From Valencia hispanica (taxonomy: Eukaryota > Chordata > Actinopteri > Cyprinodontiformes > Valenciidae), in NCBI GenBank assembly GCA_963556495.2, contig OY747716.1, positions 35,507,318 to 35,571,317 on the forward strand: 64,000 nucleotides of DNA, read 5' to 3'. Positions 30,713-43,026 of this stretch are shown piece by piece; position 1 is the first letter of the stretch, and every line of letters starts with the position of its first letter. A program made the position numbers and the translations under genes. Below the pieces are notes generated by a model that worked only from the letters and a program-made list of their open reading frames with translations, did not search any database and was not told the origin of the DNA.

Positions 30713-31146
30713 CTTACTCCTTGGCTTTATTAGTCATGTTAACACTGGTCAGATAAGAGATGTTTTATCAGTCAACTATAATGTAATGTTAGCACAGCTC
30801 TGTAAAGTTGTTTACATTACTCAATATGGGCGGGGCCAGGGCTAAGCACTGGGATACTGGCTCTTTTTTCTTTTCTAATCTTCACATGTCTATCACCAAA
30901 TGTCTTTGTCACTCCTTTTTCTTTCTTTTATCACTCACACACACACACAGAATTTTTTCATAATATAACTATTTCTTGCTCTCTCACCCTCACCCTTCAC
31001 ACCTTCACAACTTTCTTCTATTTTTCTCTTTCTTATATCTCGGCTTTTGGATTTTCAATCAGGCAACCCCAAGCACAAACTAATAATACACCTGTGTTTT
31101 TCTGTTTCTATGGTGATATGGACTTTAAAACTTTTATCTCAAAACT
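30713..31146 (+). other. L1 ORF1-ORF2 spacer
   Basis: AT-rich, with a short CA run near 30938. There is no coding evidence. A degenerate continuation of ORF1 could extend into its first bases. Confidence 0.5.
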
Positions 31147-34100
31147 ATGACTACTCTAAGGTTTGTCACGTGGAATGTTCATGGAGCTGGCACCAGAGAG
31201 AAAAGAGTTAAGATTTTTAACCATCTTAAAAGATTGAAGGCAGATGTCGTCTTATTACAAGAAACCCATAAATCTACCTCAGCTGCAGATGATCTTAAAT
31301 CCCCTGAGTTTCCTAATGTGTTTTCTGCATGCTATAACTCTAGACAGATCCAGAGGGTAGATTTATTATAGTAAAACTATCTTTACATAACCAAAAGTTA
31401 TGTATTGTCAGTATATATGGTCCAAATGTTGATGACCCCTCATTCTTTCATTCCTTCTTCTCGGTGCTCCTTGAACACATGGATTGCTCACTTCTTCTTG
31501 GGGGCGACCTCAACTTTGGTTTAAATGAAGAAATAGACAGGGTCAGCACAGCAGGGACTCAGCGCAGCTGGAAATCTATAGATATAGTCAAAAAGTACAA
31601 AGACTTTGTGATGGACTTTGTGATGCATGGCGATCTCTTCACCCCAATGACAAAAAATATACTTTCTTCTCAAGTGTCCACCATTCATATTCTCGACTGG
31701 ATTATTTGTTAGTCAGCAGCTCACTGTTGACTGACATTTCAGACACTGAGATACACCCTATAGCTATTAGCGATCATGCTCCAGTTTCTCTAACTTTAGT
31801 TAATAAAACGGAAACACCTCAAAGCAAAAATTGGAGATTTAATATATCCTTACTTAAGGATAAAGAATTTATTAAATATTTCGAAAAAGAGTGGGCCTCA
31901 TATTTGGAATATAACGACCTCCCTGGTACGTTGCCATCCATTCTTTGGGAGGCAGGAAAAGCTGTGATTAGAGGTAAAATAATCTCATTCTCATCAAATA
32001 AAAAGAAAATGGAAAAAAAACATATTCAGGAATTAGAAGAACTATTAATTCAGTAGAAGCTTCTCTAGATGAGCATAGACTAGGGAAAATCTGTAAAGCA
32101 AAGCTAGAATTATTAATAAACAGACCCAGTTCTTAATTCAAAGACTTAGGATAGAAAACTTTGAACAAGGTAATAAATCAGGTAGATTTTTGGCTAACCA
32201 GCTTAAAATTAATAAAGAAACTATATCTGCTATTAAAGATCAGACCGGGAATACAGTATATGATCCTGGAAGAATAAAAAACATATAAAGAATTTTACAA
32301 GGCTTTATACTCACCAGAGATAAATCCATCAGATCATGAAATTGAACAATTTTTGGATAACAGAACACTACCTAAATTATCTGAAAGTCAAGCGATGGCC
32401 CTGGATTCACCACTAACAGCGGCTGAACTCCAGGAGGCCCCCCAAGGCATGCCCAATAAAAAGGCTCCAGGCCCAGATGGATTTCCAGCAGAGTTCTATA
32501 AAGAATTCTGGAATATTCTGGCACCAACATTCCACAGAATGCTGCAGGAAACCAAGGAAAATGGCCGACTCCCACCAAATATGAATCTGCCTACATTAGT
32601 CTTCTACTAAAATCAGGTAAAGACCCTTTGTTTCCGACCAGCTATCGTCCCATAACCCTTATTAATGTTGATCTTAAAATAATCTGCAAAGCCCTCGCAA
32701 AAAGGATAGAGAAAGTAACCCCTCTTATAATACATCCTGATCAAACTGGTTTTATTAGAGGGAGACATTCATCCACAAATTCACGTAGATTAATAGATTT
32801 AATAGATTTTTCTTACTGTAAAAACATTAAAACTAATATATTATCTTTAGATGCAGAAAAAGCATTTGATAGAGTTAACTGGAAATTCTTATTTGTAACC
32901 ATACATAAATTTGGCTTTGGAAATTCTTTTATAAACTGGTTGAAAATATTATACAGTTCACCAACAGCATGTATCAGGACTAATAACCAAACATCATCTA
33001 GGTTTTATCTTCAGAGAGGTACCAGGCAGGGATGTCCTCTCTCTCCCTCCCTGTTTGCTATTTTTAATTGAACCACTAGCTGCAGCAATCAGGCAAACTC
33101 ACAATATTAAAAGGCATAAAATGCAATAACAAATAACATAAAATCAGTCTTTATGCAGATGATGTATTACTTTTTCTCCAGCATTCACAAACCTCTTCCT
33201 CTCAGGTAATCGGGTTGATAAACTCTTACTCAAATGTTTCAGATTATTCTACAAATTGGTTAAAATCTACAGTTCTTCCAATCAATTGTTCTGTCCAGAA
33301 TCCAACTAATACACAACTGCAGTTAGGGAATATTACTTATTTAGGTATCAATGTCTCACCAAGACTGGCAGATTTAATAAAGCTAAACTACATCCCACTT
33401 TTAAAAAAAGTGGAAGATGATCTTGCTAGATGGAAATCCCTACCCATATCACTTATGGGAAGGGTTGCTTCAATAAAAATGATGGTTTTGCCCAGAATCA
33501 ACCACTTATTCTCAATGATCCCAAGTAAACCATCACTAGACTGGTTTAGATCTCTGGACTCCTCTATCTCTAAATTTCTTTGGAAAGATAAACCCCCACG
33601 TATCAGCTTAAAAACATTGCAGAAGACCAAAGAAAAAGGAGGTCTAGATCTACCAAACTTCCATCATTATTTCTTAGCCAACAGGCTCCAATACATCTCA
33701 AGATGGTTAAAACATAGCTACCTAGACGAGTCCTGGATAGACGTAGAACAGACACTATGTAATAAGATAAAACTTTCAAACCTACCATTTATTAGCTCAA
33801 ATATAAAACAATATGAATGCTTTAAAAGCATAAATATCACTTCCTCTCTGACAGCATGGTGGGAGTTTCTAAAAATGACAGAGTCCACAATAATCCCATG
33901 CAGACGTACACCCATCTGGAATAACCCCGACATCTTACAAAAAAAATGTATGATACATTTTCCAGTCTGGAGGTGCAATGGAATTGAATACCTGGAACAT
34001 ATATTTGAAGGAACAGACTTAATCCCATTTAATACATTAATTACACAATATGGAATTGATAAAAACAAATTCTTAGAATATCAACAAATTAAATCTATTA

Positions 34101-34796
34101 TTAAAAGTAAATTTAGGCTCAATACAGCTGAATTACAAATTCCAGCAAGAGTTTTAGATTTTCTTAATCTCAACCCCCCCAAATTGCTGTCTAAAATATA
34201 CAAAACTTTATCTACATTAGATGAATCAATAGCCATCCCTATTTCAAAATGGGAGGTGGATTTATCAGCCAGCTTTGACCAAAACGTCTGGTCTCAGATA
34301 TGTTTAAGAACCTTTAAAATAACAAAAAAATCCTCATTTGCAATTAATACAATACAAAATCCTTCATAGAGTACACTATACAGGTCAACGAATGTTTAGG
34401 ATGGGTTTTACATCGCCTAATACCTGCTTACAATGCACAAGCAATATACCAGATACTTATGTTCATGCGCTTTGGTTCTGTCCACCTGTTAAGAAATTTT
34501 GGTGCCAGATATGTGAGGACTTGTCAAAGTGTCTGAAATGTAACATCCCACCATCTCCCTCAGCTTTCCTGTTAGGAAATTTAAATGATGTCACCATGGA
34601 CACAAAGTCAGTTCTAATGGTTCACATTGCCTAATGCATCGCTAAGAAAACTATCCTCCTGAACTGGAAAAATAAAAAAGCTCTTAATATTAATCAGTAT
34701 AGAAATCTGTTGTTGGACCATATTGGTCTTGAGACGGCCTCTGGCTCCATATCTGATCAATCTCTCTGGGCTCTTTTGATCGGCTCCATCACCTAG
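31147..34796 (+). pseudogene. L1-type ORF2: endonuclease, reverse transcriptase and cysteine motif; broken
   Basis: ORF2 nicks DNA and copies its own RNA. Endonuclease pieces: R-F-V-T-W-N-V-H-G and L-Q-E-T-H (31150-31270), G-G-D-L-N-F (31500), S-R-L-D-Y (31690) and S-D-H-A-P (31770). RT: K-A-P-G-P-D-G-F-P (32462), Y-R-P-I-T-L-I-N-V-D (32642), D-Q-T-G-F-I-R-G-R-H (32737), D-A-E-K-A-F-D-R-V (32852), G-T-R-Q-G-C-P-L-S-P (33019), Y-A-D-D-V-L-L-F (33152-33175). A long open piece 33215-34369 covers thumb and linker. The end, about 34390-34500, has C-L-Q-C and H-A-L-W-F-C, the C-terminal zinc-knuckle-like motif. Frame breaks occur near 31355, 31706, 32056-32350, 32610, 33071 and 34345, so no functional protein can be made. 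Confidence 0.9.
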
Positions 34797-37700
34797 TGGG
34801 GGTGGGGGGCACTTGGTTTTGTCGTTTGGGATACTGTTGCTGATGTGGGGGTTTTGGGGTTGGAGGCGTCTGGGGGGGACCCCAGGGGGTGGGATCACTG
34901 GGCGGATGGGGCGCTGGACGTCGTGGCCGGCCTGGGGTTGGGCTTTGGGTGGTAACTCCTGATGGCTGCATGCGGTGCCTTAGGGGGGTTGCACTGGCGG
35001 ACATGGGTTACAGGCCTGGTGGCCGTGCTGCGCCTGGGTAGGGTCTGGGGTGGGCCAGGAGATTCGGGGCTCTGGGGCGCCGCGCCCTCTAGCTGTGGTC
35101 CTGGCTGGGGGTCGGCCGGCGTGGGGTCTCTGTTGCCTGTGGGGGTCGGGGCCGGCCAGCGGCCGGCATGTGCAGCCGCCTCTCTCTTTTTCTCTGGGCC
35201 GATTGTCATCGTCGGTCCCTGTATGGCGTCTCGCCTTATTTGCTGGTTGGGGTGCCTGGCTGCTGGTCGCGGTGGCTGGGTGGCATTTCTGGGCCGGATC
35301 AGTCCTTTTTCGCACTGGACTTGGCTCCTGGGTCTTGGTCTTTGTGTGGGGCACTGGGGTCGGGCATTTGGCCGGGTTCGGTCGGACTTGCGGGTGGACT
35401 GGCCGGGTGGAGTGGCTGGGTGGTGGGCGTGCAGGGCAGGTGGGTGGGGCGCTGGGTTTGGTCTCCTGCCGGGCCGTTGAACAGCAGTGGTCGCTCCACA
35501 AAGAATGGGGCTGGTGGATGTCGGCCTGGTGGGTCGGCCGCCAGGCTCATCGGTTTGCTCCTGGTCTGGGCGGGTACGTCACCGTGGTTCGGGCTACGGG
35601 GGCCTCCGGTGTGCGGGTAGCGCTGGGGGCCTCCTTTGCTGGCGGGGAGGCTGTTGCTGTGTAGCGACAGGTGCTCTCCCCCTACGAGGGTCAGGGCGGG
35701 TTTAGTTCCCCTTCTGGGATGGGGCTGGGGGGACTGCCTTGGGGTCCGTGGGGCTTTGTGGTGCTGTGGCCGTGGGCCCCGGGTCGAACGTTCCATGGCC
35801 TCCCTCCCCTGGTGGATCCCGGTGAACAGCGGTGCCTATTGGGGTCAGTGGGGGAGCTGGCTCCCTGGGAAGACATTTTGTCGCCCAGTCCTTCCCTCCC
35901 CATCCCTGGACACCTCTGTCCACCCGCTCCTTCACTTTACCACTCATATAGGGTCTTGGGGCATGGGCACATCACTGGGGTGTGAGGAGGGGCTTCCCTC
36001 CTCGCTATCCCGTGGCGTCCTGGGTCCCAATTTTAATATACAACTTAGACACTCCCACTTATAACATTCTCACGCGACACATATGTAGGGACTTTGGGGT
36101 GGGCACACTTTTCAGCATCCAGAGGGGGAGCGGTTCAATCAGCTTCACCTCTGGTGCCCGTGCCCACTGTTAAACCACATATAGACACTGAGGGCTCGGG
36201 GTGGGGGTTGGGGTTTGGGGGATGTGTGGCTGCCTTCCCCACATCCCACCCCTCTGTTTTAAATGCACATTATAACAACACGCATCAACACCATACTCGA
36301 GCGGGAGGATGGAGGCTAGGGGTCTTTTCACACCCATGTTCGCTACGGGCCATCAGAGGTTGGGGTCCGAAGGAGGAACAGGCGGTTTGGTCGGGGTCCT
36401 GGGCTGTCGGGCTGCTTATCCACTGTAGGGCCCTTGGCGGTCTGCTTGTCTCCGTCCTAGAAGGTAGGGGGTCCATCTCCCGGGTCCGGGGGCTGGTGGC
36501 TCTACTGGGGCATCGGTACCTGGACCTGGGAGCATAAAGTGTGTATGGGGTGTGTGAGTGAGGGTACAGCGTCATTTTTTTGGATGTCTTGGTGAGTCAG
36601 TGAGAATGTATGGGTTTAAGAGGGAGGGAACGTATGACTGTGTCTGTATGTCTTTGTCTACCTGTCAGGTTGGATCTTGGTCTGCCCCCTAGCCTGGCGC
36701 ACCTCAGGCCTTACACTTAATGGGGTGCCTATTTCCCCTCCGTCACTACCCGCCGGTGATGGGGGCCCCTGCCTGCTGGTGCATCGGTGGTCAATCCGGT
36801 TCGGACCTGGTGCATGCCTGGCCGGGCCTGGGGGGGCCGGTGTGTCGGTCGGCCGGTGTGTCGGTCGGCCGATGCGCTGGGCCGATATCTTCCTTTGGTT
36901 GGTTGGGGCACCCCTTTTAGGGGTGCCAGGTTTGGGATTGTTGGGTGGTACCTGCTCGGTGGCTCGGTGGGATGCGGATCCGGCGTCTCTGCTCGTTTGA
37001 TCACCTGTTCTGTGCGCACCGTGCGTGGTCGGTTCATTGGCGGGTTCGACCGGCCCTGGCCCTCGTTGGATGCCTGGTATCGGCGCTCTGCGTTGCGGGG
37101 GATCAGGACCCGGGAGCTGGTACAACTTGGTGTCCAGATGCTGGCTTAGCCCGGTCTGGGGATGCTGACCGTCCCCTGCGGCTATCAGTGGGGCGCTGGG
37201 ATGTTGGCGGTGGGGATTGGTCTAGGGTGGTGGCGGCGCGTGGCAGCCGGCCGCGGCCCCTGCAGTGCCGGGGGCCCCTCGTCGGCCGGTCCCTTGTCGG
37301 GTCCCTGCTAGGGGGTGGGTTGCCCCTGGGCCCCGGCTCTCCCGGTCCATTGCCGGCGGGGCCCATGGGCTCGTCACTGCTGCCCCCCGGGCCCCTGCAT
37401 AGTGGCCGCTGGACGTTCCCCTGGGGTTCTCCTTTGCTCCACTCTTGGGGGATGCGGTCGGCCCCGCCGGGTCCGCCTGGGGCTCTGGGGGTCCTTTGGA
37501 CGTCTTTGCTCCGATCTCCTTCATGTCTGCATCGATTCCTGGGAGACGGATTGATGCCTGCTCACACCAGCTATCGAACACTCTTATGGAGAAACCTTAT
37601 ATGCACCCGCAAGCTAACACACACACATAGATGTGGGGTCTCTGGTGTTTAAGGATATATTCTTGGGCTGAGGTTATCATTACTAGAGCTTGATTAATCG

Positions 37701-38150
37701 GTACCATGAGTTTTTCTGTGACATTGTTGTTGTATTTTTATATCTATTTTTGTGTGATGTGGTTGTGTAGTTCTTAGTTCACAATGTTTGGTTTGTTTTG
37801 TCGATGCTCCTTTTTCGTGTTTTGTTTTGTTTTTCCCCCTCTCTCTGCCGTCCTGTGGGTATGGAGGCAGACTTCAATGTCTTCCTGTGTTTTCTTTGTT
37901 CCCCTTCCTCTCTTGTATTTTCAACTCACCCTCTCTCTTGACTTTTTGTTTCCTACCTCTCTTCTTCATCTTCCTTCTTTCTCTTCCTTAATTTTCCGTC
38001 TCCGTGTCTATAACATCAGGAAATAAAAACCCCAACAATTCATAATAACGATTTTTCACACATATATCAAGTGGAGGAATCTGTTGGGCTTCTACTTGGT
38101 ACTCAGACACCAATTCTGAGCTCCACACTGCCAAACAGGACACGTAAATA
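34797..38150 (+). other. Long, mainly GC-rich 3' UTR of the L1-type LINE
   Basis: After the ORF2 stop the sense strand turns strikingly G-rich (for example GGGGGTGGGGGG at 34799) and remains GC-rich to about 37560, with AT-richer islands near 35920-36080. It contains a 16-bp tandem duplication (TGTGTCGGTCGGCCGG, from 36841). The final 0.55 kb is T/C-rich and AT-rich and ends GAGCTCCAC. The inverted copy at 19146-19942 retains part of the GC-rich section joined to the same distal part, which shows that they belong to one transcription unit. Long overlapping reading frames here on both strands are due to scarcity of stop codons in GC-rich DNA. Confidence 0.75.
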
Positions 38151-38184
38151 AAAAATAAAAAATAAAAATAAAAACATTATTATG

Positions 38185-39095
38185 TAAGAGGAAAAGCATT
38201 TTTTAAACTTTGCATTCATTTTCCATTTATGATCAAATGCTTTAAAGTATGAGTCAAGTTTACTTAAACTGATTGCAATATTTTTTTAACAAGGAAAAAG
38301 AAAGGAAAATAGGGGGAAGACAGACAGACACATAAGGGCAGCATTTGAGAGCTGGGAAGCAAAAGAACTGAAAGAGTGCTGACAGACAGGAGAGGACAGA
38401 CAGGAAAGTCAAAGATTAACGAGTACGAGTGAGTTTTTGTGATTAAGTTATGGAATAATCTGAATTGTAGTTCTGGCCTGGTGGAAGTGAGATCAATAAG
38501 GATGTGTTTACATAGGGAAGCAAGTTACACCACTGTGTAGTGTCTTGATATTTTTGCCCTCAGATGAGAACTGTAGTTTTAGGGGAATATGGTGAAAATC
38601 CTGTTTAGATGATATTACTTTTTTGGCGGTGGGGTGGGGGCCCTTTAAACACTTTGTGCACAGGGGTCTCTGCTAACACAAACCAGCCCTGGACAGGGTG
38701 TATGGTTTGGGAACCTCAGGGTCTAATGTTTGAATTTCATTAGAACATGTCTTTATGTTAGAGTTTAAGACTCATGTCCTTCATTTCAGGATACACTAGA
38801 TTGATGAGTCTGAATGTTGCTCCAGTTTTCCGGAAAAAAAAAAGCTGAGCTGGAGGTTAAAAGTCTCAATTTACTGGTCCATTCATGTCCAAACCTCACT
38901 TGTGGTCAAGTGATTGTCCTGACTGACCATCTTGACTCTTTGTAAAAGCAGCTGAAATGGGCTCCTAGGCTGAGTAGCTTTGTCATCGGGGAGAAGTTCT
39001 GTAACTACTTTGCTTTTTGGCCCTGAAGGGTCAAGATGTTCGAGCTTCTCTGTAAACAATAATCACAATTTAAATCTGTTATTTCATATTTTGAA
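38185..39095. other. Non-coding stretch, nothing recognised
   Basis: AT-rich, with an AGACAGACAG-type purine-rich part near 38320-38410. No gene supported. Confidence 0.5.
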
Positions 39096-39099
39096 GGCG

Positions 39100-39188
39100 T
39101 AAATGTGTAAACATAAGTCTTTAAAAAAATCATGATACTATCATTGAAAAGTCGTGATATTCTTTTTTTGCCATATCGCCCAGCCCTA
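39100..39188. repeat. hAT-like terminal fragment
   Basis: The sequence ends GCCATATCGCCCAGCCCTA at 39188; its reverse complement TAGGGCTGGGCGATATGGC is a very common hAT-type end in fish. The opposite end was not found, so this is a fragment. Confidence 0.5.
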
Positions 39189-39302
39189 CAGAAAGAGAGG
39201 AAGGAGAAGAGAGAGATCACTCTACTGGGAATTACTCTTTGAAGTTACAAGAAAAGGATGAAGCAGAAGCTTCCCAGGAACCCCCCACTGCAGTGCCCTA
39301 CT

Positions 39303-39489
<187 letters not shown>

Positions 39490-39582
39490 TCTATTTACAG
39501 CACCGAGACAACAAACAAAACTTTCCAGCTTAATTTCCTTTCTAGATATCTAATAAATCCTTTTGCCTCTGACTTGAAGACT

Positions 39583-40155
39583 GCACGTAGGAAGCATAGT
39601 TCTAGGACCCAGCCCCCGGGCCACAACCAACCGGTCCCCGTTTCTAACAGATTTTCCCCGAAGCTGACCCTGGTAATTGGCAGCACCATAGTCAGAAACG
39701 TGGCATTAGAGACACCATTGACCATAGTCAAATGCTTGCCAGGGGCCAGAACGGGCGACATCAAATCCTACCTGAAACTGCTGGCTAAAGATAAGCGTAA
39801 ATACAGTAAGATTGTTATTCACGCTGGCGGTAATGACACATGGTTACACCAATCGGAGGTCACAAAAATTTGTGTTGCTTCGGTGTGTAAGTTTGCTAAA
39901 ACAATGTCAGACTCGGTAATCTTTTCTGGTCCCCTGCCTGATCGGACCAGTGACGACATGTTTAGCCACATGCTGTCATTCCATCAATGGTTGTCTGGGT
40001 GGTGTCCTGCAAACGATGTGGGCTACATTGATAACTGGCGAACTTTTTTGGGAAAACCTGGTCTGATCCGAAGAGACGGCATCCATCCCACTTTGGATGG
40101 AGCAGCTCTTCTTTCTAGGAATATGGCCGAATTTATTAGTCCTCCAAAACACTGA
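39583..40155 (+). pseudogene. L2-type ORF1, SGNH-hydrolase-like domain (copy 2, 5'-truncated)
   Basis: The open frame continues upstream into the TG array only by chance; the L2 part begins about 39583. It has the nucleophile-type block [10 protein letters not shown] (second Ser changed to Thr compared with copy 1), the I-H-A-G-G-N-D-T-W block and the C-terminal [11 protein letters not shown] block with the Asp and His expected for an SGNH triad. Unlike copy 1 this C-terminal half is intact: [19 protein letters not shown] lie between. The stop is at 40153-40155. Confidence 0.8.
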
Positions 40156-40248
40156 CAACCCAGGGTCCAGACCAGGAAGCAGAGTCGTAGTTTAACCCAC
40201 CTCTCTGCTGCTTCTGTACTGTTACCCACCCATTACCCTATAGAAAGA

Positions 40249-41498
40249 GTGTCTTGCCCACGGCCAAAATTAAATGGATTCAAAGTTAAGCCAACAAAAG
40301 CAAATTATGGAAATCTCATAAAGATAAATACGACTTTGACTGAACAGAAAAATAAATCTATTAAATGTGGTTTATTAAACATAAGATCTCTCTCCTCAAA
40401 AACATTGTTAGTAAATTACTTGATTTGTGATAATCACATAGATTTCCTTTGTCTCACAGAAACCTGGTTGCAGCAGGAGGATTATGTCAGTATAAATGAG
40501 TCAACTCCTTCCAGTCATTTAAATTTTCACATTCTTAGAAGTACTGGGCGAGGAGGAGGAGTTGCAACCATTTTTCGTTCTGATTTACTAATTAGTCCCA
40601 GACCAACAGATAGCTACAGTTCTTTTGAACATCTAACCCTTAATTTTCCTCATCCAAGTTGCAAAACATTAAAACCATTTTTGTTTGTGGTTTTGTATCG
40701 TCCACCAGGCCCTTACTCTCAATTCTTGGATCAGATCTCACATTTTTTATCTGATTTAGTATTAATTACTGAAAGGGTCATTATAGTGGGGGACTTCAAT
40801 ATTCATGTGGATACTGAAAGTGATAGCCTAGATGCAGCCTTTAGTGCTATTTTAGACTGAATTGGCTTTACTCAAAAAGTACAGGGATCGACCCACTCGG
40901 GTAAACACACTTTGGACCTTGTACTGACATACGGTATTGAGTGTGAGGAAATAACAGTCCACCCACATAACCCGGTCCTGTCTGACCACTTCTTAATAAC
41001 TTTTGAATTTACTTTAACTGACCATCTTAAATCTGAAAGAAAATTTCATTATACAATGCTGTAACAATTTTTAAAGAATCTGTTCCATTCTTACTTTCCT
41101 CAGTGTCTCAGAGTAACACAGTGGATGGCAGCAATTCTATCTCTAACCCTTCAGAAATTGATGGTCTGGTTCACAGCGTTACGTCCTCATTGCTTTTGGC
41201 ATTAGAAAGTGTAGCCCCCTTAAAAAAGAAAGTGGCTAGCCATAGGAGGCTGACTCCTTGGTTTAACGCAGAGTTGCATACTTTAAAGCAGAATACTAGG
41301 AAGTTGGAGAGAAAATGGCGCTCTACACACCTAGAGGATTCCTATTTAACCTGGAATAAAAGTCTACGGCTGTTTAAAAAGACCCTTCGACAAGCTAGAA
41401 CAGCATATTTTTCATCATTAATAGAGGCGAATAAAAACAATCCTAGGTTTCTTTTTAGTATAGTTGCCAAACTTACACAGAGTCATAGCTCTGTGTAA
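40249..41498 (+). pseudogene. L2-type ORF2 N-terminal part: endonuclease and linker (copy 2, broken)
   Basis: Endonuclease motifs: L-L-N-I-R-S-L (40374), [10 protein letters not shown] (40448), R-G-G-G-V-A-T (40550), L-Y-R-P-P-G-P (40695), V-G-D-F-N-I-H-V-D (40786). A point change gives TGA at 40858, where copy 1 has TCA. The coding sequence continues beyond it to S-D-H-F-L-I (40982). A 16-bp deletion relative to copy 1 at about 41055 shifts the frame. The linker 41103-41498 is open and includes W-F-N-A-E-L-H-T-L-K. It ends at a stop in TGTGTAAGTC. Confidence 0.9.
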
Positions 41499-43026
41499 GT
41501 CTCTTCATAAATAAAATTAATTCTTTTAAAAATAAAATCATTGGCATCCTCCCAAACATGATTACTTCTTCCTCAGTAAATGAGGCAGCATCGGAAAGAA
41601 CTGTAGAACCTCATTTGTGCTTAGGCTGTTTTGATTGAGTCGAGCTTTCGGAATTATCAAAAATATTAGCCTCATCTAAACCTTCAACTTGTATGTTGGA
41701 CCCAATCCCAACCAAATTATTTAAGGAGGTGTTCCATTTGGTTCCTGGCCCCATTTTGGATATGATGAATCTATCCTTAGTAAACGGATACGTACCACAG
41801 GAATTTAAAATAGCTTTAATTAAACCTTTACTCAAGAAACCTTCCCTTGATCAAGATGACTTAGTGAATTACAGACCTATATCTAACCTTCCTTTCTTAT
41901 CCAAAGTTGCTAATCAAGTCTGTGAGCATCTAAACAGTAACGAGCTGTTTGAAGAGTTTCAGTCAGGTTTTAGAGCTCATCATAGCACTGAAACAGCACT
42001 GGTGAAGGTTACTAATGATATTCTCATGGCCTCAGATAATGGACTTGTGTCTGTTCTGGTTTTGTTAGATCTCGTTGCTGCTTTTGACACAGTCGATCAT
42101 AATATTCTGTTTGAAAGGCTTGAACATGTTGCAGGGATCAAAGGAACAGCACTAGGCTGGTTTAAATCATATTTGTCTGACAGATTCCAGTTTGTTCATC
42201 TAAATGATAAATCTTCTTCATTCTCAAGGGTCACTTGTGGAGTTCCAAAGGGTTCTGTGCTTGGACCAATTCTTTTCACCATATGTATGCTCCCAATTGA
42301 TAGAATCATTGGACAGCATGGGATAAATTTCCACAGCTATGCCGATGATACACAACTATATTTATCCATAAATCCTGATGAACCCAGTCAGTTAGGTAGA
42401 TTACATGCATGTCTGGAAGACACAAAAACATGGTTGACCCTAAACTTTTTGCTTTTAAATTCTGACAAGACAGAAGTTGCTGTCTTTGGACCAGAAGTTC
42501 TAAAACAGAAACTGATTAGTCAATCACTTCATCTGGATGGCATTAAATTGGCCCCCAGTAATAACGTAAAGAACCTCGGCGTTATTTTTGACCAAGACTT
42601 GACATTTAAATCCCATATTAAACAGGTTTCTAGGATTTCTTTCTTTCACCTCCGGAATATTGCTAAAATTAGAAACATCCTGTCCAGGAGTGATGCTGTG
42701 AAACTAGTCCATGCATTTGTTACCTCAAGGCTGGACTACTGTAATTCTTTATTATCAGGAAGTCCACAAAATGCCATTAAAAGCTTCAGTTGATCCAAAA
42801 TGCGGCAGCAAGAGTTCTGATGAATATTAAAAAGAGAGATCACATTTCTCCTGTTTTAGCTTCCCTTCATTGGCTCCCTGTTAAAAGTAGAATGGGAGGC
42901 AGATCTTTTAGTTATCAGGCTCCTCTCCTGTGGAACCAGCTCCCAGCTTTAGTCCGTGAGGCAGACACTCTGTTTACTTTTAAGGCCAGGCTTAAAACTT
43001 TCCTTTTTGATAAAGCTTATAGTTAG
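41499..43026 (+). pseudogene. L2-type ORF2 reverse transcriptase (copy 2, broken)
   Basis: The main open piece 41693-42793 (366 codons) holds the RT palm and fingers: N-Y-R-P-I-S-N-L-P-F (41870), F-Q-S-G-F-R-A-H-H-S-T-E-T-A-L (41958), D-L-V-A-A-F-D-T-V-D-H (42069), G-V-P-K-G-S-V-L-G-P (42239), Y-A-D-D-T-Q-L-Y (42338-42361), then N-F-L-L-L-N-S-D-K-T-E and S-R-L-D-Y-C-N-S-L-L. A one-base change near 42785 shifts the frame; the remaining 78 codons (42790-43026) restart at the usual Q-N-A-A-A-R-V-L region. About 150 nt are missing between V-K-S-R and M-G-G-R (about 42890), where the sequence AAAAGTAGA could have promoted deletion. The active-site YADD is intact but the gene is dead. Confidence 0.9.

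Larger units (their letters stand above)
29956..38172 (+). mobile_element. L1-type LINE, near full length, with very long 3' UTR
   Basis: Order: ORF1 (to about 30712), ORF2 (31147-34796), 3' UTR (34797-about 38126), A-rich tail (AAATAAAAAATAAAAAATAA type, 38146-38174). AACATTATTATG occurs at both ends (29944-29955 and 38173-38184) as a candidate 12-bp target duplication, with the right copy directly after the tail. ORF1 and ORF2 both have frameshifts and stops, so the copy is dead. The last 0.8 kb has a second, inverted copy at 19146-19942. The coiled-coil ORF1, APE-type endonuclease and C-terminal cysteine motif place it in the L1/Tx1 group. Confidence 0.85.

Noticed and set aside
34962..37652. 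Many long overlapping reading frames (up to 235 codons) on both strands
   Set aside because: They lie in the GC-rich L1 3' UTR, where stop codons are rare. They overlap in several frames, have low-complexity Pro/Gly/Arg composition and no domain.
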